Positions 1 to 9,142 of a stretch of DNA of 64,000 bases are shown here, piece after piece. This stretch comes from Streptomyces albireticuli (GTDB taxonomy: Bacteria > Actinomycetota > Actinomycetes > Streptomycetales > Streptomycetaceae): the NCBI RefSeq assembly GCF_021228125.1, contig NZ_JAJQQS010000003.1, positions 682,001 to 746,000 of the forward strand, given 5' to 3'. The position numbers were made by a program, and so were the translations under genes. Under the pieces are notes generated by a model, which ran no database searches, had not been told where the DNA came from, and saw only the letters and a list, made by a program, of their open reading frames with translations. How positions within the stretch are numbered: position 1 is the first letter of the stretch; the number at the start of each line of letters is the position of its first letter.

Positions 1-1521
1 GGCGCCGCGGGCAACCTGCGCGCGGAGGACGGGAGCTTCGACCGCACGGAGCGGGCCGCGCGCGAGGCGTGGGCGGAGCGCCTGGACGACGTACGGGTCC
101 AGGGCGGCGACCGGACGCTGCGCCGCGTCTTCCACTCCTCGCTCTACCGCGCCTTCCTCACGCCCAACATCGGCAGCGACGCCGACGGCCGCTACACCGG
201 CTGGGACCAGCGGACGCACCGCGCCGAAGGCTTCACCTACTACCAGAACTGGTCGCTGTGGGACACCTACCGCACCCAGGCCCAGCTGCTGGCACTGCTC
301 GCGCCGCGTGAGGCACGGGACATGGCGCTGTCCGTGCTGCGGGTCGACACCGACGGCGGCTGGCTGCCCAAGTGGGGCTACGGGACGGTCGAGACCAACA
401 TCATGACGGGCGACCCGGTGACCCCGTACCTCACCACCGCCTATCAGCACGGGCTGCTGAAGGGGCACGAGGAGGAGGCGTACCGGGTCCTGCGGAGGAA
501 CGCGGACGGGGTGCCGGCGCCCGGCAACCCCGGCGTCGGCCGGGAGGGCAACGCCGAGTACATCCGGGACGGTTACGTCCCGTACCTGCCCGGCCGGCCG
601 AAGCGGAAGCCCGGCGACTCCGACTTCCACCAGGGCGCCTCGGCGACACTGGAGTACGCGCTCGCCGACGCGGTGCTGGCCGAGATGGCCGAGGGCCTGG
701 GCCACCGCGCCGACGCCGCCCGCTACACGGCCCGGTCACGGAACTACCGCAAGCTGTACGACGCGAGCACCGGCTTCTTCCGGGCCCGGGGCGCCGACGG
801 CTCCTTCACCGGCCCGGCCGACCCCGCGAAGAGCGTCGGCTTCCACGAGGGCACGGCCTGGCAGTACCAGTGGCTGGTGCCGCAGGACCTGCCGGGCATG
901 GTGGAGCTGATCGGCGGCCGGGACGCGACCAACCGCCGGCTCGACTCCTTCTTCGCCTACGACCGGCTGCTGAAGGACCCGGCGCGCACCGCCCGCGAGG
1001 TGTGGGTCCACGGCCCGTACGACTATTACAACGCCGACAAGTACAACCCGCAGAACGAGCCGGACCTCATCGCCCCGTACACCTACCTCTCCACCGGCCG
1101 GCCGTGGCAGACCACGGACGTGGTGCACGCGGCGCTCACCCTGTTCACCGACGGACCGACCGGGATGACCGGCAACGACGACCTGGGCACCATGTCCGCC
1201 TGGATGATCTTCTCCGCCATGGGGATCTACCCGGTACAGCCCGGCGGGGACACCTGGGGGCTGAGCACCCCGGTGTTCGACCAGGTCGAACTGCGGCTGG
1301 ACCGGCGCTGGTACCCGAACGGACGCTTCACGGTGACGGCGCCGGGCACCTCGGCCACCGACCGCTACATCCGGTCGGCCCGGCTGGACGGTTCCCCGTA
1401 CGGGCGTACGTTCCTGACGACGGAGCAGCTGACGAAGGGCCGGCGCCTGGACTTCACCGTCGGTGACTCCCCGTCCGACTGGGGCACCGGCCGCCGGGAC
1501 GCGGCGCCCGCCATCGGCTGA
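1..1521 (+). CDS. GH92 alpha-mannosidase, 3' part (partial)
   Basis: The reading frame is open from the first base, so the N-terminus lies outside the window; about 506 residues are visible. Glycoside hydrolase family 92 enzymes are calcium-dependent exo-alpha-mannosidases that trim mannose from N-glycans or mannans. Visible support: the GH92 segments TGWDQRTHRAEGF, NWSLWDTYRTQ, the FHEGTAWQYQW segment expected to carry the catalytic glutamate, and the GNDDLGTMSAW loop expected to carry the general-base aspartate. Family members are often secreted, but the signal peptide region is not visible. It may share substrates with the GH85/GH38/GH5 locus at 45.6-52 kb, although it is 44 kb away. The family call is firm; linkage specificity cannot be read. 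Confidence 0.9.
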   Translation, partial: GAAGNLRAEDGSFDRTERAAREAWAERLDDVRVQGGDRTLRRVFHSSLYRAFLTPNIGSDADGRYTGWDQRTHRAEGFTYYQNWSLWDTYRTQAQLLALLAPREARDMALSVLRVDTDGGWLPKWGYGTVETNIMTGDPVTPYLTTAYQHGLLKGHEEEAYRVLRRNADGVPAPGNPGVGREGNAEYIRDGYVPYLPGRPKRKPGDSDFHQGASATLEYALADAVLAEMAEGLGHRADAARYTARSRNYRKLYDASTGFFRARGADGSFTGPADPAKSVGFHEGTAWQYQWLVPQDLPGMVELIGGRDATNRRLDSFFAYDRLLKDPARTAREVWVHGPYDYYNADKYNPQNEPDLIAPYTYLSTGRPWQTTDVVHAALTLFTDGPTGMTGNDDLGTMSAWMIFSAMGIYPVQPGGDTWGLSTPVFDQVELRLDRRWYPNGRFTVTAPGTSATDRYIRSARLDGSPYGRTFLTTEQLTKGRRLDFTVGDSPSDWGTGRRDAAPAIG

Positions 1522-1611
1522 ACCGGCGGGCCCGGCGCGGGGCGGCGGCTTCCGTCGCCGCCCCCGCTCCGCCATGATGACCGGCCGTCAGGGTCGACGA
1601 GAGGACACCAC

Positions 1612-3033
1612 ATGGCCGGGTTCCGGGCGGGTCAGGGCGTGCTGCGCCGCAAACCGATCGAGACCATCGAGGAGGGTGACGCGGACGAACGGCTGACCCG
1701 GACGCTGGGACTGTGGCAGCTCACCGCGATCGGGGTCGGCGGCATCATCGGCGCGGGCATCTTCAGCCTCGCGGGCACCATCGCCAACGGCACCGCGGGC
1801 CCGGCCGTGCTGATCTCCTTCCTGATCGCGGGCGTCGCGAGCGCGGCGGCGGCCTTCTCGTACGCCGAGTTCGCGGGCCTGATCCCGCGCGCCGGATCGG
1901 CCTACACCTACGGCTATGTGGTCCTCGGCGAGCTGGCCGGCTGGTTCATCGGCTGGGACCTGCTGCTGGAGTACACCGCGATCGTGGCGGTGGTGGCGAT
2001 CGGCATCTCGGGCTACATCAACTTCCTGCTCAACGAGATGAACGCCGAGCTGCCGCAGTGGATGCTGGGCGCGCCGGGCACCGGCGACGGCCACCGCGTC
2101 GACCTGTTCGCGGCGGTGCTCTGCCTGCTGATCGCCTATCTGCTGACCCTCGGCATCAAGAACGCGGCCCGCTTCGAGACCGTCGTGGTCATCCTGAAGG
2201 TGCTCGTCGTGGCGGTCGTCGTCGTGGTGGGCTTCTTCCATGTGAAGGCGTCCAACTACGAGCCGTTCTTCCCCTTCGGGGTGAGCGGCGCGTTCACCGG
2301 CGCGGCCACGGTGTTCTTCGCGGTCTTCGGCTACGACGCGATGTCCACGGCGGCCGAGGAGTCCAAGGACGCCCAGCGGCACATGCCCAAGGCCATCCTG
2401 TACTCGCTGGCGATCTCGATGGTGCTCTACGTACTGGCCTGCCTCGTGCTGACCGGTATGCAGAACTACAAGGACATCGACAAGGAGAGCGGCTTCTCCA
2501 CGGCCTTCAAGTCCGTGGGACTGGGCGGGCTCGCGGACGTCATCGCGGTGGGCGCGATCATCGGCATCCTCACGGTGATGTTCACCTTTATGCTCGGCGT
2601 CACCCGGGTGTGGTTCTCGATGAGCCGGGACGGGCTGCTCCCGCACTGGTTCGCCAAGACCCACCCGACCCGCCACGTACCGACGCGCGTGACCTGGATC
2701 GTCGGCTTCGCCTCCGCGGCGATCGCGGGCTTCATCCCCATCGGCGAGGCGGCGGAGCTGACCAACATCGGCATCCTGCTGGCCTTCGCGGTGGTGTGCA
2801 CCGCCGTGATCATCCTGCGCTACAAGCGACCGGAGCTGCCGCGGTCCTTCCGCTGCCCGGCGGTGCCGCTGGTGCCCGCGATCGGCGTCGCCGCGTCGAT
2901 CTGGCTGATCACCTATCTGGCGTGGCAGACGTGGCTGCGGTTCGCCGTGTGGTTCGCGCTCGGCCTGGTGATCTACTTCGCTTACTCCTACCGGCACTCG
3001 GGCCTGGCCGGGGCGGAGGACCGGCGGGACTGA
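1612..3033 (+). CDS. APC-superfamily amino acid permease
   Basis: This 473-residue integral membrane protein has about 12 hydrophobic segments. The N-terminal GVGGIIGAGIFSLAG motif is the substrate-binding unwound helix 1 of the APC (cationic amino acid transporter-like) family. The ATG start follows a GAGAGGAC ribosome-binding site. It is predicted to import amino acids or polyamines by proton symport or exchange; the substrate is not readable. It ends 21 bp before the convergent glycosylase gene and has no obvious operon partner. Confidence 0.88.
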   Translation: MAGFRAGQGVLRRKPIETIEEGDADERLTRTLGLWQLTAIGVGGIIGAGIFSLAGTIANGTAGPAVLISFLIAGVASAAAAFSYAEFAGLIPRAGSAYTYGYVVLGELAGWFIGWDLLLEYTAIVAVVAIGISGYINFLLNEMNAELPQWMLGAPGTGDGHRVDLFAAVLCLLIAYLLTLGIKNAARFETVVVILKVLVVAVVVVVGFFHVKASNYEPFFPFGVSGAFTGAATVFFAVFGYDAMSTAAEESKDAQRHMPKAILYSLAISMVLYVLACLVLTGMQNYKDIDKESGFSTAFKSVGLGGLADVIAVGAIIGILTVMFTFMLGVTRVWFSMSRDGLLPHWFAKTHPTRHVPTRVTWIVGFASAAIAGFIPIGEAAELTNIGILLAFAVVCTAVIILRYKRPELPRSFRCPAVPLVPAIGVAASIWLITYLAWQTWLRFAVWFALGLVIYFAYSYRHSGLAGAEDRRD

Positions 3034-3054
3034 GCACTCCGGAGCCACGGCCGC

Positions 3055-3918
3055 TCACTTGAGGAGACGGGACAGCCTCCGGTCCGCGAGCGGCTTCCCG
3101 CCCGTCTGGCAGGTGGGGCAGTACTGGAGGGAGGAGTCCCGGTAGGACACCTCCCGGACGGTGTCCCCGCAGACCGGGCACGGCTGCCCCGTACGGCCGT
3201 GCACCCGCAGACCGCTCTTCTTCTCGGCCTTCAGCTCCCCGGCCGCGTGCCCGCGCGCCCGCTCCACGGCGCCGCGCAGCGTCGTACCGACCGCCTCGTA
3301 CAGGACGGCCGTCTCCTGCGGCGTCAGGCTCGCGGCGAGCTTGAAGGGGGACATCCGGGCGGCGTGCAGGATCTCGTCGGAGTAGGCGTTGCCGATGCCC
3401 GCGAGCACGCTCTGGTCCCGCAGGACCCCCTTGACCCGCCGGCGCTCCCCGGCCAGCAGCGCGGCGAAGGCGTCGAAGGTGAACGCGGGCGCCAGGGGGT
3501 CCGGGCCCAGCCGCGCGACCCCCGGCACGTCGTCCGGGCGGCGCACGCAGTGGACGGCGAGCCGCTTCTGCGTGCCCGCCTCGGTGAGGTCGAAGCCCGC
3601 GCCGCCGGCCAGCCGCAGCCGCAGCGCGAGCGGCCCCTTGCCCGGGCGGGGCGGCGCGTCGGGGAGCCGGTCGTGCCAGCGCAGCCAGCCGGCCCGGGCG
3701 AGGTGGAACACCAGGTGCGGGCCGCCGTCGGTGGCGAGGTCCAGGAACTTGCCGTGGCGGCGCACGGCGGTCACCGGGCGCCCTTCGAGCGCGTCGAGCG
3801 GCGGGTCGTAGGTCTTGAGGACGCTCACGGCCAGGGGGAGGACCCGCTCGACGGTACGGCCGACGACGTGCTCGGCCAGGAAATCGGCGAGGGCCTCGAC
3901 CTCCGGCAGCTCCGGCAT
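3055..3918 (-). CDS. Fpg/Nei-family DNA glycosylase/AP lyase
   Basis: This 287-residue base-excision repair enzyme begins MPELPEVE, so after Met removal it exposes the catalytic Pro and the adjacent Glu of the Fpg/Nei family. A conserved Lys lies in RRHGKFLDL (about residue 57), the helix-2-turn-helix is at QSVLAGIGNAYSDEIL, and a C-terminal zinc finger has the pattern CPVCG...CPTC. All elements needed for glycosylase plus beta/delta-lyase activity are present. The MPELPEVE start and full zinc finger favour the Fpg (8-oxoguanine) side, but actinomycetes carry several paralogues, so substrate preference is open. It is transcribed convergently with the permease and 35 bp downstream of the monooxygenase gene. 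Confidence 0.9.
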   Translation of the reverse strand: MPELPEVEALADFLAEHVVGRTVERVLPLAVSVLKTYDPPLDALEGRPVTAVRRHGKFLDLATDGGPHLVFHLARAGWLRWHDRLPDAPPRPGKGPLALRLRLAGGAGFDLTEAGTQKRLAVHCVRRPDDVPGVARLGPDPLAPAFTFDAFAALLAGERRRVKGVLRDQSVLAGIGNAYSDEILHAARMSPFKLAASLTPQETAVLYEAVGTTLRGAVERARGHAAGELKAEKKSGLRVHGRTGQPCPVCGDTVREVSYRDSSLQYCPTCQTGGKPLADRRLSRLLK

Positions 3919-3953
3919 GCCTCCAGTCTGCCGCAGGGGCCGGGCCCGGCAAG

Positions 3954-5138
3954 TCAGCGGACGGTGGCGTCCCAGTCGACGCGGTAGCCGTGCAGCCAGT
4001 CGCCGTCGGCGTCCCGGGCGGCCGGACCGGCCGCCTCGCCGCCGTCCGCCCCGTGCTCCTCGCCGGGGCCCGGCCGGGCGCGGCCCGCCAGACCGGCGGA
4101 CAGGGCCACCACCCGCTCGACCCGCTCGCGCCGCAGCCGCTCGTAGGCCCGGAACGCCGGCTCGGGCCCGGACAGGTCGCGCAGACAGCGGGCGAGGACC
4201 ACGCCGTCCTCGATGGCGATGGACGCGCCCTGGGCGGCGTTGGGCGCGGTGGCGTGGACCGCGTCGCCCACCAGCACGGTGCGGCTGTCGTGCCAGACGG
4301 GGGTGGTGGGCATGTCGTAGGTGTTCATGCCGATGACGGCGTCACCGGTGGCGGCGACGATCGCGGCGGCCGGGGTCCGGTCCCCGGCGAGGGCCTCGGC
4401 GGCGTGCCGGCGCCACCGGTCGGGCGTGGCGGCGGTGAGCTCCGCGCGGGACAGCTCGGCGCCCCGGATGTTGGCGAACCAGTGGGTGGTGCCGTCCGGC
4501 GAGGTCGTACAGCCGAAGAACGCCCGCTTGCCGAAGATCATCCGGTAGGTGCGGGGCGGCGCCGGGTGGACGGTGGCGCGGGTGCGGCCGCACACGCTGG
4601 CGTAGCCGGTGTAGCGCGGCGGGGGAGCGTGCGGGTCGAGCACGGCGCGGGTGGCGGAATGGATGCCGTCGGCGCCGATCAGCAGATCGCCCTCGGCGCG
4701 GGAGCCGTCCGCGAAGTACGCGACGACCGTGCCGCGCGGGCCGGTCGTCGCGTCGACGAGGCGCTTGCCGTACGCCACCCGGATGCCGCGCCGTGCGGCC
4801 TCCTCGTGGAGCGCGCGGTAGAGGACGGAGCGCTGCACGGTGCGCGGGCTGAGCCCCGGGTCCCACGAGCCGGCGATGGGCTGTGTGCCGAGCGGCTCCC
4901 CGGTGTCGGCGACGAACTCCACGGTCTCGGCGGGGAACGACCGCTCGCGCACGGTCCGTTCGGCGTCGATGGCGCGCAGCGCGGCGAGCCCGTTGGCGAA
5001 CAGGACGAGGAACGCCCCGAGGTGGTCCGCGCCGCCCGGGTACGCCTCGTGGACGACCGCTTCGATGCCGGCGCGACGCAGGGCCATGGCGGTCACGGGG
5101 CCGGCGATGCCGCCGCCGATGATCAGAGCGCGGGTCAT
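3954..5138 (-). CDS. FAD-dependent monooxygenase (PHBH fold)
   Basis: This 394-residue flavoprotein hydroxylase has an N-terminal Rossmann motif GGGIAGPVTAMALRRAG, the FAD/NAD contact LLIGADGIHSATR and the late GDAVHATAPNAAQGASIAIED motif of class A flavin monooxygenases. The chosen start (MTRALIIGG) has GGAGGG five bases upstream; an in-frame upstream extension has no coding character. Enzymes of this class hydroxylate aromatic or polyketide substrates with NAD(P)H and O2. Nothing nearby names the substrate. It may be co-transcribed with the downstream glycosylase (35 bp gap), although the functions do not match. Confidence 0.85.
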   Translation of the reverse strand: MTRALIIGGGIAGPVTAMALRRAGIEAVVHEAYPGGADHLGAFLVLFANGLAALRAIDAERTVRERSFPAETVEFVADTGEPLGTQPIAGSWDPGLSPRTVQRSVLYRALHEEAARRGIRVAYGKRLVDATTGPRGTVVAYFADGSRAEGDLLIGADGIHSATRAVLDPHAPPPRYTGYASVCGRTRATVHPAPPRTYRMIFGKRAFFGCTTSPDGTTHWFANIRGAELSRAELTAATPDRWRRHAAEALAGDRTPAAAIVAATGDAVIGMNTYDMPTTPVWHDSRTVLVGDAVHATAPNAAQGASIAIEDGVVLARCLRDLSGPEPAFRAYERLRRERVERVVALSAGLAGRARPGPGEEHGADGGEAAGPAARDADGDWLHGYRVDWDATVR

Positions 5139-5314
5139 TGCCCTCCGTCCCGCCGGACCGGGCCGGCCGGCGCCGGTCCGAGGGTATCCGGGGGGAGGGG
5201 GGCGTGCGTAGACCGCGTGGCGGGGGCAAGTCCCCGGGCCCCCGGCCGCGCTGACGCGCGGTGGCCTCAAGCTCCCCCAGCCGGACCGGATCGCGCCGGG
5301 TTCCGGGCAACCAA

Positions 5315-5375
5315 TCAGCCCGTCCGGCGTTTGAGGACATTCGGGCAGGGGCGGGCAGGGGAGAAGGCCCCCGCC
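5315..5375. repeat. Streptomyces-type interspersed intergenic element, copy 1
   Basis: The 24-bp core (5315-5338, starting TCAGCCCGTCCGGCGTTTGA) is identical to 50723-50746. It is followed by a G-rich tract and GGGGAGAAGGCCCCC, resembling the tail of copy 2. The core resembles a short non-coding sequence I recall as common in Streptomyces intergenic regions. It lies just past the stop of the minus-strand UvrA-like gene (5378), which suggests a role in 3' ends or termination. The rest of the 5139-5377 spacer shows no gene. Confidence 0.6.
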
Positions 5376-5377
5376 CG

Positions 5378-7825
5378 TCACATCCCCAGCGCCGCCGCCA
5401 GATACGGCCCCGTCGCGCCACCCGCCCCCGCGACGTCCCACGGCGCCCCCGCCGCGACGATCCGCCCGCCCGCCGCGCCGCCACCGGGCCCCATGTCGAC
5501 GACGTGGTCGGCACCGGCCGCGACGGCCATGTCGTGCTCGACGACCACCACCGTGTTCCCCGCGTCGACCAGCCCGTGCAACTGCCGCAGCAGCAGCTCG
5601 GTGTCGGCCGGGTGGAGGCCGGTGGTGGGCTCGTCCAGAACGTACAGGGTGTGCCCCCGGTGCGTGCGCTGGAGCTCCGTGGCGAGCTTGATGCGCTGCG
5701 CCTCGCCGCCCGACAGCTCCGTGGCGGGCTGGCCCAGGCGGAGGTAGCCGAGGCCGACGTCCTGGAGGGTGCGCAGGCCGCGCCGGGCGGCGGGGACGTC
5801 GGCGAGGAAGCCGGCCGCGGCGTCGACGGTCAGGTCCAGGACCTCGGCGACGTTCGCGCCCCGGTAGGTGATCTCCAGGGTCGCCGGGTTGTAGCGCGCG
5901 CCGCGGCAGCCGTCGCAGGGCGCGTACGCGCCGGGGAGGAAGAGGAGTTCCACGGCGACGAAGCCCTCGCCCTGGCACACCTCACAGCGCCCGCCGGCGA
6001 CGTTGAAGGAGAACCGCCCCGCGGTGTAACCCCGCTCGCGGGCGCCGTCGGTGGCGGCGAAGACCTTCCGCACCGCGTCGAACAGGCCGGTGTACGTGGC
6101 GAGGTTGGAGCGCGGGGTGCGGCCGATGGGCTTCTGGTCGACGCGTACGAGCCGGTGCACAGCGTCCAGGCCCTCGGCGGCCCGCACCGTACGGTCCGCC
6201 GTCGCGCCCTCCCGCGCCGCCGCCTCGTCCAGGTGGGCGGCGACGGTGTCGGCGAGGGCCTGTCCGACGAGCGTGGACTTGCCCGAGCCGGAGACGCCGG
6301 TGACGGCCGTGAAGACACCGAGGGGGAAGTCGGCGTCGAGGTCCCGGAGGTTGTGGCGGGTGATGCCGCGCAGCCGCAGGGTGCCGGAGGGGCGGCGGGG
6401 CGTGCGGGGCTCCGGCGGGGGACCGTCGGGGAAGACGAAGCGGCGGGTGGCGGAGTCGGCGACGTCCGCGAGGCCGGCGACGGGGCCGCTGTAGAGGATC
6501 CGGCCGCCGTGCTCGCCCGCGTGCGGCCCGACCTCCACGATCCAGTCGGCGCGGCGCACGACGTCCATGTGGTGCTCCACGACGAACAGGGAGTTCCCCG
6601 CGGCCTTCAGCCGGTCCAGGACGGTGAGCAGCGCGGCGCCGTCGGCCGGGTGCAGGCCCGCCGAGGGCTCGTCGAGGACGTAGACGACACCGAACAGCCC
6701 GGAGCGCAGCTGGGTGGCGAGGCGGAGCCGCTGGAGCTCGCCGGAGGAGAGGGTGGGGGTGGGCCGGTCCATACCGAGGTAGCCCAGGCCGAGTTCGGTG
6801 AGGACCTCGATCCGGGCGACCAGGTCGGCTGCGAGTGTCGCGGCAACGCCGTCGCCCTCGCGGGCCGGGCCCAGCGTGGCGGCGAGGCCGGACAGCGGCA
6901 TGGCGGCGAGCGCGGCGATGTCGTGCCCGGCGAAGGTGACGGCGAGCGCCTCCGGCCGCAGCCGCCGCCCGTCGCAGCCGGGGCACGGCCCGGTCACCAT
7001 GTGCCGCTCGGCGCGGGCCCGCAGGGGGGCGCTCTTGGATTCGGCGACGGTGTGCAGGACGTAGCGCTTCGCGCTCATGTACGTGCCCTTGTACGGGCGT
7101 TGGATGCGGTCCGCGTCCCGCACCGGGTGCACGGTGACGACGGGCTGCTCGTCGGTGAAGAGGATCCATTCGCGGTCCTCCGCCGGCAGCTCGCGCCAGG
7201 GCCGGTCGACGTCGTGGCCGAGGGCGGCGAGGATGTCCCTGAGGTTCTTCCCCTGCCACGCGCCCGGCCAGGCGGCGACGGCGCCCTCGCGGACGGACAG
7301 CGACGGGTCGGGCACCAGCGACTCCTCGGTGACCCGGTGGACCCGCCCGAGCCCGTGGCACTCCGGACAGGCCCCGGCGGGCGTGTTCGGCGAGAAGGCG
7401 TCGGAGTCCAGCCGGGCGGCCCCGTCGGGGTACGAGCCGGCGCGGGAGAACAGCATCCGCAGGGAGTTGGACAGCGTCGTGACGGTCCCGACCGACGACC
7501 GGGAGGTGGGCGCGGACCGCCGCTGCTCCAGCGCGACGGCGGGCGGCAGCCCCGTGATCTCCCCCACCTTGGGCGCGCCGACCTGATGGATCAGCCGGCG
7601 CGCGTAGGGCGCCACGGACTCGAAGTACCGCCGCTGCGCCTCGGCGTAGACGGTGCCGAACGCCAGCGAGGACTTCCCGGAACCGGAGACCCCGGCGAAC
7701 ACGACGAGGGCGTCCCGGGGGATGTCGACGTCGACCCCCCGGAGATTGTGCTCACGCGCACCGCGCACCCGGACGAACGGGTCGTGGGCGGGGTGCGGGG
7801 TCGAGGGGTCGGCGGACGGGGTCAT
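5378..7825 (-). CDS. UvrA-like ABC ATPase (short, UvrA2-type)
   Basis: This 815-residue protein has two ABC cassettes: Walker A motifs GVSGSGKSSL and GVSGSGKSTL, signatures LSSGELQRL and LSGGEAQRI, and zinc-finger cysteines at CPECHGLG, CPGCDGRR and CEVCQGEGF/CDGCRG. Canonical UvrA is about 940-1000 residues. Here the segment between LRMLFSRAG and the first cysteine finger is very short, so the UvrB-binding domain appears to be missing, as in UvrA2/class III proteins. Such proteins are linked to tolerance of DNA-binding drugs. The start (MTPSADPS) is preceded by CTGGAG. No drug-biosynthesis or exporter gene is adjacent, so the role is open. Confidence 0.87.
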   Translation of the reverse strand: MTPSADPSTPHPAHDPFVRVRGAREHNLRGVDVDIPRDALVVFAGVSGSGKSSLAFGTVYAEAQRRYFESVAPYARRLIHQVGAPKVGEITGLPPAVALEQRRSAPTSRSSVGTVTTLSNSLRMLFSRAGSYPDGAARLDSDAFSPNTPAGACPECHGLGRVHRVTEESLVPDPSLSVREGAVAAWPGAWQGKNLRDILAALGHDVDRPWRELPAEDREWILFTDEQPVVTVHPVRDADRIQRPYKGTYMSAKRYVLHTVAESKSAPLRARAERHMVTGPCPGCDGRRLRPEALAVTFAGHDIAALAAMPLSGLAATLGPAREGDGVAATLAADLVARIEVLTELGLGYLGMDRPTPTLSSGELQRLRLATQLRSGLFGVVYVLDEPSAGLHPADGAALLTVLDRLKAAGNSLFVVEHHMDVVRRADWIVEVGPHAGEHGGRILYSGPVAGLADVADSATRRFVFPDGPPPEPRTPRRPSGTLRLRGITRHNLRDLDADFPLGVFTAVTGVSGSGKSTLVGQALADTVAAHLDEAAAREGATADRTVRAAEGLDAVHRLVRVDQKPIGRTPRSNLATYTGLFDAVRKVFAATDGARERGYTAGRFSFNVAGGRCEVCQGEGFVAVELLFLPGAYAPCDGCRGARYNPATLEITYRGANVAEVLDLTVDAAAGFLADVPAARRGLRTLQDVGLGYLRLGQPATELSGGEAQRIKLATELQRTHRGHTLYVLDEPTTGLHPADTELLLRQLHGLVDAGNTVVVVEHDMAVAAGADHVVDMGPGGGAAGGRIVAAGAPWDVAGAGGATGPYLAAALGM

Positions 7826-7980
7826 GGGGCTCCAGGGCGGCGCGGGGTGCGCGAGGCTCGCGCGGGTGCGTTTCGCGCCGATTTTATGGGGTTCCGGGAG
7901 CGGGCCGCCGTGGGGGTTGATCTCTCCCCGGCCCGCTCCTTCCCTCCTCCGGCCGCGACCGGGAGGCGCCCCCGTCCGGG

Positions 7981-8001
7981 CGTCCTTCCCCGGGGAGGAC
8001 G
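7981..8001 (-). terminator. Strong hairpin downstream of dodecin
   Basis: CGTCCTTCCCC and GGGGAGGACG form a near-perfect GC-rich inverted repeat directly after the dodecin stop codon (8005). It probably separates the dodecin transcript from the UvrA-like gene downstream on the same strand. There is no U-tract, which is usual for Streptomyces terminators. Confidence 0.5.
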
Positions 8002-8004
8002 GCC

Positions 8005-8220
8005 CTACCCCGCCTCCTCCAGCCGGAACCCCACCTTCAGGCCCACCTGGAAGTGCTGGATCACACCGTCCTCGATATGCCCCCGGACCTCCGTCACCTC
8101 GAACCAGTCGAGCCCGCGCAGCGTCTGCGACGCGCGGCCGATGCCGTTGCGGATCGCCGCGTCCACGCCGTCGGGCGAGGAGCCGACGATCTCGGTCACG
8201 CGGTAGGTGTGGTCGGACAT
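8005..8220 (-). CDS. Dodecin (flavin-storage protein)
   Basis: This 71-residue protein matches the dodecin family in length and sequence (MSDHTYRVTEIVGSS..., TLRGLDWFEV, HFQVGLKVGFRLEE). Dodecins form hollow dodecamers that bind and sequester flavins or CoA. The conserved Trp of the flavin sandwich is in LDWFEV (about residue 39). The ribosome-binding site is GGGAGAGG. It sits alone between two hairpin- or spacer-separated genes, as is usual for dodecins. Confidence 0.93.
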   Translation of the reverse strand: MSDHTYRVTEIVGSSPDGVDAAIRNGIGRASQTLRGLDWFEVTEVRGHIEDGVIQHFQVGLKVGFRLEEAG

Positions 8221-8312
8221 GCCTCTCCCTAGGTCGGGTCCCGGGCGGAGCTCGCGGGCCTCGTCCCACCGTGCCCCAGGTCACCGCCCCGCGCGAGGCG
8301 AGGGCCGGGGCG

Positions 8313-8750
8313 TCAGACCGGGGGGCGCCGCTCCGCGCGGGCCTTGAGGGCGGCGTTGAGGGACCGGAAGTCCGTCCTGGTGTCGCGGATCCTGCGCTCC
8401 AGGAGGGGGACGAGGAGTCCCCTGAACGCCTCGCTCTGGACGAGCCGGGTGCCTCCGGCCACCGGGGTGAGGAGGAAGCGGTGCTCGCCCTCGAAGAGGC
8501 CCGGCACCGGGAGGCGGCCGAGCCAGCGGAGCTCCCGGCCGGGCTCGGCCGTCAGCACCCTGGGCCGGAACGTCATCGGGCGCCCGCGCGCGGGGAACAT
8601 CCTCAGCGTGAGGGTCCGGCCGGCCGCCACCCGCCCGTCGGCCCGCCGGATGAAGGGATTCCATTCGGGGTAGCGGCGCAGGTCGGTGAGGACGGACCAG
8701 ACCTCCATGGGCTCCGCCCGGATCTCGGTCTCCTCGGAAATCTCGCGCAT
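8313..8750 (-). CDS. SRPBCC-family (START-like) protein
   Basis: This 145-residue protein opens with the typical SRPBCC pattern (EISEETEIRAEPMEVWSVLTD, then YPEWNPFIRRADG), followed by alternating strands and a C-terminal amphipathic helix (LLVPLLERRIRDTRTDFRSLNAALKARAE). These single-domain proteins bind hydrophobic ligands in a deep cavity. Some act in polyketide or lipid handling, but most are of unknown function. The start is the ATG whose product begins MREISEE; longer in-frame extensions lack coding character. It lies 26 bp after the next small gene on the same strand and may be co-transcribed with it. Confidence 0.8.
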   Translation of the reverse strand: MREISEETEIRAEPMEVWSVLTDLRRYPEWNPFIRRADGRVAAGRTLTLRMFPARGRPMTFRPRVLTAEPGRELRWLGRLPVPGLFEGEHRFLLTPVAGGTRLVQSEAFRGLLVPLLERRIRDTRTDFRSLNAALKARAERRPPV

Positions 8751-8776
8751 GCGCGCACCGTACCGCCGCCGTACGG

Positions 8777-9061
8777 CTAGCGCGGTGGATCCACCTCGAA
8801 CGTGTCGGCCACCGGTGTCAGGGGGTCCACCGCCGGGGCGAGGTCGGCGGGGGCGCGCTCGCCGCCCGGGGCCGGGCGGACCGCGGTGCCCGCGGAGTAG
8901 ACCGCGAGGAGCCGGCCCGCCTCGTCGATCACGGGGATGGCTTTCGGGATGACGCTCCCGCCGCCCGTCAGTCTCAGCACGAGCACGCCGTCCCGGTGCT
9001 CCAGCAGCAGCCCGCCGGACTCCTCCGGCCCCTCCGCCGCGCCGTCCTCCAGCTCCGCCAT
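8777..9061 (-). CDS. Hypothetical small acidic protein
   Basis: This 94-residue protein is not assigned to a family. The start MAELEDG is preceded by GAGGAGG at good spacing. It has an acidic, Gly-rich N-terminus, then a compact strand-rich middle (LLLEHRDGVLVLRLTGG and IPVIDEAGRLLAVYSAGTAV), and a Pro/Asp-rich tail. No signal peptide or membrane segment is visible. It lies 26 bp upstream of the SRPBCC gene on the same strand. Function unknown. Confidence 0.6.
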   Translation of the reverse strand: MAELEDGAAEGPEESGGLLLEHRDGVLVLRLTGGGSVIPKAIPVIDEAGRLLAVYSAGTAVRPAPGGERAPADLAPAVDPLTPVADTFEVDPPR

Positions 9062-9142
9062 GCCGCACGCCTCCTCGCTGTCAGGCAGCCGCAGGCTACC
9101 CACGGCGGCGGGCGGCGACACCCCGCCTTCCCCCGCGGGGGT

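Noticed and set aside
1588..3048. Minus-strand frame rich in His/Asp/Arg opposite the amino-acid permease
   Set aside because: Typical antisense image of hydrophobic codons in high-GC DNA; no start signal.
5261..8206. Long plus-strand open frame opposite the UvrA-like gene
   Set aside because: Low-complexity Gly/Val/Arg protein, no ribosome-binding site, and the opposite strand has unmistakable ABC motifs.
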